Shown piece after piece: positions 19,328-30,318 of a stretch of 64,000 nt of DNA; within the stretch, counting starts at the first letter, position 1, and every line of letters begins with the position of its first letter. The notes under the pieces were generated by a model, which saw only the letters and a list, made by a program, of their open reading frames with translations, was not told the origin of the DNA and made no database searches. The stretch comes from CAVRUD01 sp963724285. Its GTDB lineage: Bacteria; Chloroflexota; Chloroflexia; Thermomicrobiales; UBA6265. Both the position numbers and the translations under genes were made by a program. The stretch is from the NCBI GenBank assembly GCA_963724285.1, contig CAVRUD010000026.1:151236-215235 (forward strand). The letters run 5' to 3'.

Positions 19328-20893
19328 GTGAGCGAATCGACCGGCCAGCCTGACGTACCCAGTCGCGACCCGCGCAACCGCGTCATCATCTTCGATACGA
19401 CCCTTCGTGACGGTGAGCAGTCACCGGGCGCGACCCTGACCGCCGACGAGAAACTCGAAGTGGCCGATGCGCTGGTCGCCCTGGGCGTCGATGTCATCGA
19501 GGCCGGGTTCCCCGCCGCGTCCCCGGGCGACTTCGAGGCAGTCCGGTCAATCGCTCAGCGGTCCAAGGGTGTGGTCGTCGCCGGGCTGGCCCGCGCCGTC
19601 GAGTCGGACATCGAGCAGGCGGCCCAGGCGGTCCGGGTGGCGGAAGCAGCCCGGATCCACACCTTCCTCTCCTCCTCTGATATCCATCTCCAGCACCAGA
19701 TGCGCATGTCCCGCGAGCAAGCCCTGGACCGGGTAACCGCCTGTGTCTCCTACGCGCGCTCGTTCGTCTCCGATGTCGAGTTCTCGGCGATGGATGCCAC
19801 CCGGTCCGACTGGGACTACCTGGCGGAGATGTTCAAGCGCGCGGTAGAAGCCGGCGCCACGACGCTCAACGTGCCGGACACCGTCGGCTACACCACCCCG
19901 GACGAGTACGCCGCCCTGATGCACCACCTCCAGGAGCGGGTCCCCGGCATCGAGAACTGCATCATCTCCGTCCATTGCCACGACGACCTGGGCATGGCGA
20001 CCGCCAATACCCTGGCCGCGATCCAGGCGGGGGCTCGCCAGGTCGAGGTGACGATCAACGGCATCGGCGAGCGGGCCGGCAACACCTCCTTGGAGGAGGT
20101 GGTGATGGCGATCCGCACCCGGCCCGATACCTACGGCGGCACGTGGACCGGCGTACATGCCGAGCGGCTGGTGCCGACCAGCCGGATCGTCAGCACCCTG
20201 ACCGGCGTCGTCGTCCAGCCGAACAAGGCCATCGTCGGGGCGAATGCCTTCGCCCACGAGTCCGGGATCCACCAGGACGGCGTGCTCAAGGAGCGCACCA
20301 CCTACGAGATCATGGATCCCGCCGATGTCGGCTGGGAAGGCACGAAGCTCGTCCTGGGTAAGCACTCCGGCCGCAAGGGCTTCAAGGCGACCCTGGACGA
20401 CCTGGGGATCCGACTGGCGGAAGACCAGGTGAACGAGGTCTACAACCGCTTCCTGGTCCTCGCCGACCGGAAGAAGACCGTCACCGCCGCCGACCTCCTG
20501 GCGCTCGTCAGCGATGAGCTCGAAACCCCAGGCGACGGCTTCATTCTCAACCGCTGGAACGCCAGCCTTGGTAACGCCGGACCCGCCACCGCGAGCGTCA
20601 TCATCACCCGTGGCGACGGCCAGTTCACCGGTGACGGCGAAGGCAACGGCCCGGTCGACGCTCTCTTCAAGGCGATCGACGCGGCCACCGGCATCGAGAA
20701 CGAGCTCATCTCCTACCACGTCGAAGCCGTCACCCCGGGCGAGGACGCCCAGGGTCAGGTCCAGGTCCGGATCAAAGTCGGGGATACCGTCTACACCGGC
20801 CACGGCTTAGCGACCGACATCGTCGAGGCCAGCGCCCGCGGTTATCTGGCCGCATTGAGCAAGGTCCAGACGAAAGAGAAGGCGGCGGTGTAG
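19328..20893 (+). CDS. leuA: 2-isopropylmalate synthase
   Basis: First committed step of leucine synthesis: acetyl-CoA plus 2-ketoisovalerate. 521 aa from the GTG at 19328, chosen because AAGGAGC lies about 9 bp upstream; a longer ATG form at 19271 lacks this. The HMGL-like TIM barrel has FDTTLRDGEQSPGATL, the metal-binding SVHCHDDLGMATANTLAAI and the loop NGIGERAGNTSLEEVVMAI. The C-terminal LeuA allosteric domain (about residues 370-510) carries the leucine feedback site. The frame is intact, unlike its neighbours ilvC and leuC. Confidence 0.96.
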   Translation: MSESTGQPDVPSRDPRNRVIIFDTTLRDGEQSPGATLTADEKLEVADALVALGVDVIEAGFPAASPGDFEAVRSIAQRSKGVVVAGLARAVESDIEQAAQAVRVAEAARIHTFLSSSDIHLQHQMRMSREQALDRVTACVSYARSFVSDVEFSAMDATRSDWDYLAEMFKRAVEAGATTLNVPDTVGYTTPDEYAALMHHLQERVPGIENCIISVHCHDDLGMATANTLAAIQAGARQVEVTINGIGERAGNTSLEEVVMAIRTRPDTYGGTWTGVHAERLVPTSRIVSTLTGVVVQPNKAIVGANAFAHESGIHQDGVLKERTTYEIMDPADVGWEGTKLVLGKHSGRKGFKATLDDLGIRLAEDQVNEVYNRFLVLADRKKTVTAADLLALVSDELETPGDGFILNRWNASLGNAGPATASVIITRGDGQFTGDGEGNGPVDALFKAIDAATGIENELISYHVEAVTPGEDAQGQVQVRIKVGDTVYTGHGLATDIVEASARGYLAALSKVQTKEKAAV

Positions 20894-20906
20894 AGAATTG
20901 CGGACC

Positions 20907-21042
20907 TCACCCCCTACCCCCTCTCCTCTGCGGAGGAGAAGGGCGTCAGGCGGCGCCGTCTTCGGGTTGGACGTCGTTCTCCCCCTTCCCCCCGCTGCGG
21001 CAGGGGGAAGAGGGCCGGGGGGTTAGGGGGCCGTCTCCGGCT
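20907..21042. repeat. Long imperfect inverted repeat between leuA and leuC
   Basis: Left arm about 20907-20945 (CCTCACCCCCTACCCCCTCT), right arm about 21000-21035 (GGGGAAGAGGGCCGGGGGGT). This kind of C-rich palindrome could fold into a large hairpin in the leuA-leuC transcript. Confidence 0.55.
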
Positions 21043-21092
21043 CTTCCCCGATCAGTAGGCCCAAACCAACGAAAGTGATTGAAGGAACCACG

Positions 21093-22500
<1,408 letters not shown>

Positions 22501-22549
22501 CCTCCAATCTCATCCCAACCAGTTGCCACCCACCGATTGAGAGGACAAG

Positions 22550-23158
22550 ATGAAACCAGTTCGCGTGATTACCGGCACGGCGCTGCCACTGGACCGCAGC
22601 GACGTCGATACCGACCAGATCATTCCCGCCCATTGGCTCAAGCGCGTCGAGCGGACCGGCTTTGGAGTGGGATTGTTCTCATCCTGGCGAGAGAATGACC
22701 CGAATTTTGTCCTCAACCGGCCGGAGTTCGCCGGGGCCAAGATCCTGGTCGCCGGGCCGAACTTCGGCGTGGGCTCCTCGCGCGAGCATGCGGTCTGGGC
22801 GCTCCAGGACTACGGCTTCGAGGCTATCGTCTCCCCCCGGTTCGGCGACATCTTCCGCAACAACGCCACGAAGACGGGACTCGTCACAGCCGCAATCCAC
22901 CCAGAAATGGCGGAAGCGCTTCTCCGGGCGGTCGAGCGCGATCCGACCTTGTTTGTGACGGTCGATGTCGAGCGCAGGGTGGTCGAAGCACCGGCGGCCA
23001 ACATCCGCGCCGAGTTCCCACTCGACGATTTCACCCAGCACCGACTTCTCGAGGGGCTCGACGATATCGGCTTGACCCTACAGCATGAGGATGCCGTCGA
23101 GGCGTACGAGGCCAAGCGCGCTTCCTGGCTGCCGTCCATCGATACGGCGACAGCCTAG
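22550..23158 (+). CDS. leuD: 3-isopropylmalate dehydratase small subunit
   Basis: 202 aa. The swivelling domain of the LeuCD isomerase. The start MKPVRVITGTALPLDRSDVD, DTDQIIPAHWLK, and GPNFGVGSSREHAVWALQDYG are characteristic. ATG 22550 is preceded by GAGAGGACAAG. Complete and in frame; likely translated from the same message as leuC. Confidence 0.96.
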   Translation: MKPVRVITGTALPLDRSDVDTDQIIPAHWLKRVERTGFGVGLFSSWRENDPNFVLNRPEFAGAKILVAGPNFGVGSSREHAVWALQDYGFEAIVSPRFGDIFRNNATKTGLVTAAIHPEMAEALLRAVERDPTLFVTVDVERRVVEAPAANIRAEFPLDDFTQHRLLEGLDDIGLTLQHEDAVEAYEAKRASWLPSIDTATA

Positions 23159-23199
23159 AGCGAGCGTCATCGAGATTGGCGCTATTCGGGGGCGCCGAT

Positions 23200-23620
23200 T
23201 GAGACATTTGGAACGCCGTCCCGGAAGCACCGTTTGGGGGACCACGGAGTGCCGTCCCGGCGTCGCCCGGTGGACATAGTCAACGCCGTGCAGGCGTCGC
23301 CCGTCGGGAATGGTTCACGTCGTCCCGGCATCGCACGGGGCAAGAGGTTGGCGCCGACCAGGCGTCGCCCGGGGCTAAAGACCCCGGGCTGACCCCGATA
23401 ACCCCCCTGAAGGGGGCTGGAACGCCGGGGCCGTGGTCGGAGTACTCCGCCATTCGAGACGGGTGGCAGCCGGCTTCAGCCGGGTTTGTGGATGTAGCCC
23501 GGGATCCTCAGCACCGGGCGGCGCCTGGTCGGCACTCCGTGTTGCCCGAGCGACGTCTGGGCGGCGTTCCGTCTTGGCCCCGGGCGCCGCATGGTCGGCT
23601 AAAGGTTCTTCGCAAAGCGC
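23200..23620. repeat. Repeat-filled intergenic stretch between leuD and the cupin gene
   Basis: No gene seen in 23159-23663. The stretch is a patchwork of related short units such as CCGTCCCGGCGTCGCCCGG, GACCAGGCGTCGCCCGGGGC and CCCCGGGCGCCGCATGGTCGGC. It also holds CCCGGGGCTAAAGACCCCGGG (about 23368-23388), the same palindrome found again at about 55805-55825, left of the insertion sequence. Confidence 0.55.
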
Positions 23621-23663
23621 TCGCGGATGGTTGAATGAACGGCATCGAGTCATTGGGAGAACG

Positions 23664-24023
23664 ATGATCGAAAAGGCCAACCTCGCCGAAAAATTCGCCA
23701 GGATCGACGGGCACTGGCAACCCCGGATCGTGGCCGAGCTTAACGGTCAGCAAGTCAAGCTCGCCAAGGTCTTGGGCGATTTCCCCTGGCACCACCACGA
23801 GACGGAAGACGAGTTGTTCTACGTCGTCTCCGGGCGTCTCTTGCTCCGATTCCGCGATCGTGACGTGTGGCTGGAACCGGGCGAACTCCTGGTCGTGCCT
23901 CGCGGCGTCGAGCACGCCCCATTCGCCGAGGTCGAGACGCAGATCGTCCTCTTCGAGCCTGCCGGTACCGTCAATACGGGAACTGAGGAGAGCGAGCGGA
24001 CGTACCACTCGGATTGGGTGTAA
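23664..24023 (+). CDS. Cupin domain protein
   Basis: 119 aa from the ATG at 23664, preceded by GGGAGA. Single beta-barrel cupin: motif 1 reads FPWHHHETEDELFYVVSGRLLLRF (metal His and Glu) and motif 2 reads EPGELLVVPRGVEHAPFAE. Small cupins of this type bind a metal and are often of unknown function. It sits between leuD and leuB on the same strand, 49 bp before leuB, so it may travel with the leucine operon. Whether it matters for leucine synthesis is unknown. Confidence 0.85.
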   Translation: MIEKANLAEKFARIDGHWQPRIVAELNGQQVKLAKVLGDFPWHHHETEDELFYVVSGRLLLRFRDRDVWLEPGELLVVPRGVEHAPFAEVETQIVLFEPAGTVNTGTEESERTYHSDWV

Positions 24024-24072
24024 CCTGCCGCGACGACCGGGCCGAACCTGATACGGAGGACACTGACGCTCG

Positions 24073-25170
24073 ATGGGAATCACCGCGACGATCGCACTGC
24101 TACCGGGTGACGGGGTCGGCCCGGAGATCATGGCGGAGGCCCGCAAGGTCCTGAGCGCCATCGAGCACCGCTTCGGTCACACCTTTGACCTGTTCGAAAC
24201 TGCCATTGGCGGAGCCGCTATCGACGCGTACGGCGTCCCACTGCGGCCGGAGGATATCGAACGCTGCCGGACTGCCGATGCAGTTCTGCTTGGCGCCGTT
24301 GGGGGACCCAAGTGGGACAACCCCAACGCCAGGATCCGGCCCGAACAGGGCCTCCTCTCGATCCGAAAAGCCCTCGGACTGTACGCCAACCTGCGGCCTG
24401 TCGCCGTGCTCGACACGCTTGCGGACGCTTCCCCGCTCAAGCCGGAGATCGTGCGCGGCGTCGATATTTTGGTTGTGCGCGAACTGACGGGCGGGATCTA
24501 CTTTGGCCGGCCGTCGCGCCAATGGCGCGAGCGCCGGGGTCGGGCCGCAATCGACACGCTGGTCTACCGGGAGCACGAGATCAAGCGGATCGCCCGCCTG
24601 GCCTTCGCCCAGGCGAGGGAGCGCCGTGGCCACGTCGTCAGCGTCGACAAGGCAAACGTGCTGTCGTCGTCCCGGCTCTGGCGGACGATCCTGACTGAAG
24701 TCGCCGCCGAGTTTCCTAATGTGAAGTTGGAGCACCAACTCGTCGACGCGGCCGCGATGGCTCTGATCAGGAACCCGGGACGCTACGACGTGATCGTTAC
24801 CGAGAACATGTTCGGGGACATCCTGACGGATGAGGCGTCGGTGCTCGCCGGTTCGATCGGGCTACTGCCATCGGCCAGCCTGGGAGCGGCATCGGCAGAC
24901 GGCCGCGTGATCGGTCTGTACGAGCCGATCCACGGGAGTGCGCCGGACATTGCCGGCAAGGGAATAGTCAATCCCGTCGGGATGATCCTTTCGGTCGCGG
25001 CGATGCTGCGCACATCCCTGCGACTATCCGATGAAGCGGCTGCCATCGAATCGGCGGTTCGCAACGTGATCGATGCCGGAACCCGCACGGCCGATATCCG
25101 CGCAAGCGATCAGGAGCCGGTCGCGACGTCCGCCATGGGCGATGCGATTGCGGCGCAGGCGTGCGGGTAG
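24073..25170 (+). CDS. leuB: 3-isopropylmalate dehydrogenase
   Basis: 365-aa NAD-dependent oxidative decarboxylase of the leucine pathway. Start IALLPGDGVGPEIMAEARKVL; substrate loop ARIRPEQGLLSIRKALGLYANLRP; catalytic Lys/Tyr region RGHVVSVDKANVLSSSRLWR; metal Asp region VTENMFGDILTDEASVLAGS; nucleotide-binding EPIHGSAPDIAGKGIVNPVG. ATG 24073 with GGAGG upstream. Complete. Its position after leuC-leuD-cupin completes the leucine set. Confidence 0.96.
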   Translation: MGITATIALLPGDGVGPEIMAEARKVLSAIEHRFGHTFDLFETAIGGAAIDAYGVPLRPEDIERCRTADAVLLGAVGGPKWDNPNARIRPEQGLLSIRKALGLYANLRPVAVLDTLADASPLKPEIVRGVDILVVRELTGGIYFGRPSRQWRERRGRAAIDTLVYREHEIKRIARLAFAQARERRGHVVSVDKANVLSSSRLWRTILTEVAAEFPNVKLEHQLVDAAAMALIRNPGRYDVIVTENMFGDILTDEASVLAGSIGLLPSASLGAASADGRVIGLYEPIHGSAPDIAGKGIVNPVGMILSVAAMLRTSLRLSDEAAAIESAVRNVIDAGTRTADIRASDQEPVATSAMGDAIAAQACG

Positions 25171-25414
25171 ACAGCCGCTGTGGGACTGTCCGTCGGCGAT
25201 TCGGTCCCTTGATGTTCCATGCCGCGGCCGAGAATCAGGGCCCAAGCGACATCTGATCAAGGCACGGCGTGGAATCCCCGGCCAAGGACGAACCTTGGCC
25301 GCGGCGGGATCACTATGAGCGTATTGCAAAACGCCCTCGGCGGCCGAACTTTCCAGTTGACCGTCCGGCTTTGCGTCCCTACACTGGTCGTCATCACCAC
25401 CAAGGAGGGACACG

Positions 25415-26095
25415 ATGGCCACGTACGTCACCGTACACGGCGGCTGGGACGGTGCCTGGTTCTGGCGGCCCGTCGCCCGCCGGCTGCAGACCGCCGGGCA
25501 CGAGGTCTTCACCACCACCCTGACCGGCTCCGGTGAACGCGCCCACCTCGCTAGTCCGGTGGTCGACCTCTCCACGCACGTCGAGGATGTGGTCAACGTG
25601 CTTCACTACGAGGACCTCACCGACGTCGTCTTGGTCGGCCACAGCTACGGCGGCATGGTGATCACCGGAGTCGCCGAGCGCGCGCCCCAGCGGCTCGCCC
25701 GGCTCGTCTATCTCGACGCCTTCGTGCCCACGGATGGTCAGGCGTTGGCCGACCTGCTCGGCCCGGAGACGACGGGCTGGTTCGAGGCACGGGCGCAAGC
25801 GCTGGGAGACGGCTGGCGCGTGCCGCACGACCCGCCGGACGCCGACCGCCGCACCGACGTTCTGCTTGCCGCGGTGCGCCAGCCGCTGGCGGTCCGCAAC
25901 CCCGAGGCAACCCGGCTGCCCCGCGCCTACATCGCGTGCCTGGAGAGCCGGGGCGTCCCGCTCTTTGCCCACTTCGAGGAAGCGGCGGCGCGGGCGCAGC
26001 GCGAGGGCTGGGCGTACCGCGAACTGCCCACGGGCCACGTGCCGATGCTGACGATGCCGGACGAGTTGGCCGAGACGCTGCGCACACTCGCCTAG
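25415..26095 (+). CDS. Alpha/beta hydrolase
   Basis: 226 aa. The oxyanion HGGWDGAWFWRPVARRL near the N-terminus, nucleophile elbow GHSYGGMV (Ser) and C-terminal TGHVPMLTMPDEL (His) are typical of the AB_hydrolase_1/esterase (salicylate esterase-like) group. ATG 25415 follows AAGGAGGGACACG, an excellent ribosome site. Stand-alone; the 244-bp gap before it holds nothing I recognise. It ends inside the decayed transposase on the other strand. Confidence 0.88.
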   Translation: MATYVTVHGGWDGAWFWRPVARRLQTAGHEVFTTTLTGSGERAHLASPVVDLSTHVEDVVNVLHYEDLTDVVLVGHSYGGMVITGVAERAPQRLARLVYLDAFVPTDGQALADLLGPETTGWFEARAQALGDGWRVPHDPPDADRRTDVLLAAVRQPLAVRNPEATRLPRAYIACLESRGVPLFAHFEEAAARAQREGWAYRELPTGHVPMLTMPDELAETLRTLA

Positions 26096-26553
26096 CGTCC
26101 CGTGCGGGAATCGAGGAACGTGAGGCAGAGGCGGGAGCAGGCCAGGTGGAGCAGCCCCTGCTGCAATCCGGCCCGCCGCTCGTAGCGAATGCCGAGGCGC
26201 CGGAAGCCGAGCAGCCAGGCGATGGTCCGTTCCACCACCTAGCGGTGTCTTCCAAGCCGCTCGCTCGAGTCAACCCCACCCAGTTCAAGAGGCGTTCGTG
26301 CAGCATATCCCACACCGGCTTCCTGCCAGTCGCGTAGCCGCCGCCAACACGTCGAGCCGCTCCCACAGCCCAGCGTCGTGGGCGTGGGCAGCATTCGCCA
26401 AGCAATGCCGGTCTTGATGACGAAGACGATGCCGGCCAACGCAACGCGGTCCGGGACGCGCAGCCGGCCGCCATTGGGCTTCGGCGGTTTCTTGGGCAGG
26501 AGCGGTTCGATGGCTTCCCAGAGATCGTCGGGGATCAAGGCTTCTTGTCTCAT
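26092..26553 (-). pseudogene. Decayed IS5-family transposase
   Basis: Starts MRQEALIPDDLWEAIEPLLP and PDRVALAGIVFVIKTGIAWR, the N-terminal domain of IS5-group transposases. The continuation VWDMLHERLLNWVGLTRASG is readable one frame over. The DDE core is then deleted, and the C-terminal VVERTIAWLLGFRRLGIRYE resumes. In that frame a TAG stands where these proteins have Trp (before VVERT). Internal deletion, a frameshift and an amber stop make it non-functional. Clear terminal repeats were not identified. Confidence 0.75.
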
Positions 26554-26595
26554 GAGCCGCAGGATGCCACGTCCACCCGCTTCTGAAGCGTCCTC

Positions 26596-26943
26596 TTAGA
26601 GTTGCTCGACGATTCCGCCCAACGATGGGCTGAAGCGTCCATCGCCACCGTCGAGCGGCATTGTGCATTGCTTGTTGCTTCCGCTGATCTCGCACGTCTG
26701 GCCATCGTTCGTACCGCCATGGCAGGTCGTGGTCGCGCTTGTCGGCGTGCTGCTTCCAAACTCGTAGTGGTAGACGGTCACGAACTGATGGCCACCACCC
26801 AGTTGGCAATCGACCTTGGCGGCCAAACGCGACGATTCGCTGTACGGGCGGGGACGAAATGGCGCCGCGTCAGCTTGCCCGGCCACCGCCAGGCTGAGGA
26901 GCAGCACGAACAACGTCGAGACCGAGAGCAATCGAGTGGTCAT
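26596..26943 (-). CDS. Small secreted hypothetical protein
   Basis: 115 aa with a convincing signal peptide (MTTRLLSVSTLFVLLLSLAV...GQADA/AP). The mature part of about 90 residues is rich in Gly, Thr and Ser and has four Cys (in KVDCQLGGGHQF, TTTCHGGTNDGQTCE and KQCTMP) that could form two disulphides. No known domain recognised. It lies just upstream of the transposase remnant; 27 to 240 bp further up no promoter is clear. Confidence 0.6.
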   Translation of the reverse strand: MTTRLLSVSTLFVLLLSLAVAGQADAAPFRPRPYSESSRLAAKVDCQLGGGHQFVTVYHYEFGSSTPTSATTTCHGGTNDGQTCEISGSNKQCTMPLDGGDGRFSPSLGGIVEQL

Positions 26944-27183
26944 AGCTATGTCAGCCCTCCATCAGTGGAGCCAGACTCCGCTTCGGTCAGCGGTGCCCAT
27001 GACCAGCACGATACGCGGGGGCGACCTGGCGCAAATCCGTGATTTCGCCTACTCCGGCGGAGGAATCGACAGCCCGGTCTCTAGGTATCCGGCGACGAGG
27101 GCGCAGTTCATCGCGGGGAGTATCATCGCGGCGGACTGAAGGTTGGCCTGCCTCTTACACTGAAGGTGGAGGGTTCGGAGGGA

Positions 27184-27672
27184 ATGCGCATCTACATGGC
27201 CGGTCCGATGTTCTCTGCCGCCGAGGTCGCGTTCAATCTCCGCCTCGCCGAGCGTCTACGCGAGCACGGCTTCGAGGTCTACTGCCCGAACGAGAGTGAA
27301 CCGATCAACGACAAGACCCGGCACGATGTCACCGCGCAAATGGTCTACAACTTCGACATCGACGAGCTGCGGGCGAGCAACGTCGCCCTCCTCCAGGTGA
27401 GCGAAGATTCCGGCTCCAACTGGGAGGCTGGCTATATGGATTGCCTCTCCCGCTTCGTCGACCCCGACCGCTACTACGGCGTGCTCGGCATGGCGACCGA
27501 CATCCGCCTCAACAGTCCACCCAACCCTGCCCAAACCGGGGTCGACAATCAGGCAGGTTACGTCAACGCGCTCGTTGTCGGTGGCCTGCAGCTGTCGCTC
27601 GGGGTGGTCCGGACAGAGGATGAGGCGATTGTTCGTCTCATCCAGATCCGCGAGGAACGGGAGAGGGCCTGA
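27184..27672 (+). CDS. Nucleoside 2-deoxyribosyltransferase-like protein
   Basis: 162 aa from the ATG at 27184 (an upstream in-frame GTG at 27166 is possible; GGAGGG lies between them). The start MRIYMAGPMFSAAEVAFNLR is the signature of the NDT family, and GSNWEAGYMD holds the Glu that attacks the sugar. The C-terminal RTEDEAIVRLIQIREER is helical. Probable role: cleavage or exchange of N-glycosidic bonds of nucleosides or nucleotides in salvage. Substrate not determinable. Confidence 0.85.
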   Translation: MRIYMAGPMFSAAEVAFNLRLAERLREHGFEVYCPNESEPINDKTRHDVTAQMVYNFDIDELRASNVALLQVSEDSGSNWEAGYMDCLSRFVDPDRYYGVLGMATDIRLNSPPNPAQTGVDNQAGYVNALVVGGLQLSLGVVRTEDEAIVRLIQIREERERA

Positions 27673-27706
27673 GACCGTTCTGGCTGGGCAACTCGGTGTT
27701 TCTCCT

Positions 27707-27842
27707 GCCGCCCGGGACTCGAAGTCCCGGGCTGAGTGACGGAAGTCCCTCCGGGACTGAGCACGACCCGTGCGCGTTAGCCTCGGAGAGGCTGTTCTGT
27801 TTAGCCCGGGCCAACCCTGGGTCGTGAGCCCCGGGCGGCAGG
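27707..27842. repeat. Composite palindromic repeats including family A (inverted)
   Basis: CCCGGGACTCGAAGTCCCGGG, then GGAAGTCCCTCCGGGACTGAG, then an inverted copy of the family A core (27776-27842). The first two units recur in the same order at 57441-57490. Confidence 0.6.
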
Positions 27843-27856
27843 GAAGCGCGGCCTCT

Positions 27857-29285
27857 CTATGGTGTTTGGGCAAGCGCCGCCATCGCCTGTGTCACCGCCT
27901 GAGCAAACCCTTGCTCGTCAATCGTATTTGCTGTGTCGTTCACGCCCGCCGAGACGACGAACCATCGGCCATCGGCCCGCTGCAGGAGCCAGGTGAGGGC
28001 CAGCACGCCAGGTTCGGATCCGCCCTTGAAGCCGACAATTGGCCAGACGGTGCGGTCGATTGGACCACCTGGATTGAGCTGGAGCACCTCCCGCAACGGT
28101 AGAAGTCCGGGCTGGTTCGACTGATCGGCCAGGTACGCCATCGCGGCGCACATGTCGGCGGGGCTGGCGAACCACTCCACCGAGTCGATCAAGGTGGGGG
28201 TTGACGAAACCTGCTCCGTCGGCAATCGTCATCGCGTCCGCTGCCGCCTTGATCTCGCCATCGAGCATGGCCCTCCGTTCGTCCGGCGTGGCGTTGACGT
28301 AGGCCTCCTGGCGGTCGGGCGGGAGCATCGTCTTGATCGCGAACAACTCCCGGGTGGAGAGCATCGGAATCATGAGGGAGCTATCGGCGTGGCCCATGGT
28401 CGCGACCATCGCCTCGACGTTCTCGCGGCCAAGGGTGTAGAGCAGATGGTCGGTGGCCGTGTTGTCGCTCTGCGAGATCATCACGTCGGCGAGATAGCGT
28501 AGGGTGTAGACGCTCCCCGCTGGGGCAAAGTGCAGGTCGCCGGACGGCATGCTCCGGTAGGCATCTTCGATCGCGATCTGGTCGTCCCAACTTCGCTCCC
28601 CGGCCGCGATTTGACGCCCCAACTCGCCCAGGATGTACAGCTTGAACACGGAGCCGATGGCGATCGGCACATCGGCGTTGAGTTCGTGGACCGGCGTGCA
28701 CATCGTTCCCGAGAGTTCAGCGGCGAGCAGGCCGACGGTCGAGCCAAATCCCGAGATACCGGCGTCGACCTCGTTCCAACTCCGCGGCGTACCCGGCTGG
28801 AGAAGGAGGCCGATGATCTGATGCTCCGGCGAATCGTCAACGACTATCTGGAGGTCGTACGACGCCCCTGTCCCCTGGATGGTCACTATCGCGGCAAGGT
28901 CGGTGGCGCCGTCCGCAACGTCCGTGGGAGTCCAGGGACCGGCTGCCGCCAACTGGGCGAAGATTTCCATAAACTGGTCATACGGCACCGCCTGGACAAA
29001 CGACGGATGGAACTTGGCCTCGTAGACCTCCGGCGTGAGTTCCTCGCCTTCGCCGTTGAGGCCAGCCAGCACCCAAGCGAATTGCTGACCCACCGGTGTT
29101 TGCAGAAATGCGTCCAGATCGCCCGCGACTGGCGAGGCGGCGGGCGATGCTACTGGCGTTGCGACCAGCGATGCGTCGGGCGTGCTCTGCGCCGAAATGA
29201 GTTGCGCGCTTGCGGCAGCCGAGAGCAAGACGACAAACGCCCAGACCAGTAGGGCGCGCACGTTCGGTCGGCTGGAAACCATCAT
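27857..29285 (-). CDS. Secreted class A beta-lactamase-like serine hydrolase, frameshifted
   Basis: Begins at ATG 29285 (AGGGA 7 bp upstream) with a signal peptide (VRALLVWAFVVLLSAAASA) and an Ala/Thr/Pro/Ser-rich linker (ATPVASPAASPVAG). A DUF3887/Cpe-like N-terminal domain may follow (FLQTPVGQQFAWVLAGLNGE). The Beta-lactamase2 domain shows SxxK as GSVFK, SDN as SQSDN, and the KTG triad as KGG in GFKGGSEPG. The frame breaks near 28200 in a run of five G (on the + strand); restoring it gives VNPTLIDSVEWFASPAD. It may be a penicillin-interacting or beta-lactamase-like enzyme; resistance activity is not implied. Confidence 0.82.
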
Positions 29286-29408
29286 TGAGTTCTCCCTCGC
29301 TTCGGCAATGACGTGGCCGGCCCGCTCTTGCATCCTGGGACGTCTCAACACGACCTGATCCAGCCCCCAGTGCTGCCAACACGCGGGGTGAAGCGAGAAA
29401 TGACTTTC

Positions 29409-30182
29409 TTATGCCAACTTTACGGCGAAGAAGAGGGTCTTGACGTCGGTGAATGCAACGAGCCGGTCGCCATCCCACTCGGTACGGGCGTACTCGTTCA
29501 CTGCTGCTCCGGCTTCGCGTACTGCGGCCAGAAGCCCCTCGATTCCTGCGCCGGGTACATCTGCCCGTGCGACCCACTCGGCGAAGTCGTGCCGCTTCGG
29601 ATAGTCCTCGACCACTCGCAACTCCAGCCCACTCTGGCGAATCAGCGCCGACCACTCGTCGGACGTCAGGGTGCGGACGTGGGACGGGTCACGCATAAGT
29701 TCAAAGCGGTTCCAGAACTCACCAACGTCACCGGGCGGAACCGTCGAGTCGACAAGCAAGAACCGGCCACCCGGCCGGAGGACGCGCGCCGCCTCGGCGA
29801 CGAACCGGTCCGGATGCGGGAAGTGATGGGGCGCGATCCGGCAGGTGACGATATCGAATGAGGAATCCTCGAACGGGAGTTGCTCGGCGTCGGCCTCGGC
29901 GATGCGAACGTTCGTCAGGCCAAGCTTCGCGAACGATGCCTCGACGGCAGCCAGCATCCGGGGCGTGAGATCGGAGGCGACGACCTCACCGACGTGGGGC
30001 GAGAAAACGCGGGCGACGTTGCCGCCTCCGGTGGCGATGTCCAGGAGCCGATCAACCGGGCGTGGCTCCGCCAACTCGATCATCCGCGGCAGGTCGTCGC
30101 CCGCCTGATGGGATTTGCTGGCGACGTAGTACTCGGCCGTGGCCCCAAACTGCTCCATCGCACGCTGTTTGGCGTCATCCAC
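29409..30182 (-). CDS. Class I SAM-dependent methyltransferase
   Basis: 257 aa, intact. Motif I LLDIATGGGNVARVFSP, acidic loop VASDLTPRML, motif post-I EADAEQLPFEDSSFDIVTCR and motif III RVLRPGGRFLLVD define a UbiE/Methyltransf_11 fold. The N-terminal MEQFGATAEYYVASKSHQAG is typical of small-molecule methyltransferases. The substrate cannot be inferred. Monocistronic; transcribed toward the beta-lactamase-like gene. Confidence 0.9.
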   Translation of the reverse strand: MDDAKQRAMEQFGATAEYYVASKSHQAGDDLPRMIELAEPRPVDRLLDIATGGGNVARVFSPHVGEVVASDLTPRMLAAVEASFAKLGLTNVRIAEADAEQLPFEDSSFDIVTCRIAPHHFPHPDRFVAEAARVLRPGGRFLLVDSTVPPGDVGEFWNRFELMRDPSHVRTLTSDEWSALIRQSGLELRVVEDYPKRHDFAEWVARADVPGAGIEGLLAAVREAGAAVNEYARTEWDGDRLVAFTDVKTLFFAVKLA

Positions 30183-30240
30183 GCCCGCGCCCTTTCAACT
30201 CGACGAAGACCCCGGGGGTTATGAACGATGCCGGGGGACG

Positions 30241-30295
30241 CCAGGTTGAAACCTGGCGCTCAACCTACGAAGTCCCTCCGGGACTGAGGATGGAC
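30241..30295. repeat. Family B repeat: CCAGGTTGAAACCTGG plus TCCCTCCGGGA unit
   Basis: Palindrome 30241-30256 followed by CGCTCAACCTACGAAGTCCC and TCCGGGACTGAGG. The same two-part arrangement occurs at 54665-54716. Confidence 0.6.
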
Positions 30296-30318
30296 AGAAC
30301 TCGGTTTCCCTTGGCGTT

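Noticed and set aside
23200..23620. Possible CRISPR array
   Set aside because: Units are of unequal length and spacing, with no constant repeat and no unique spacers; no cas genes in the window.
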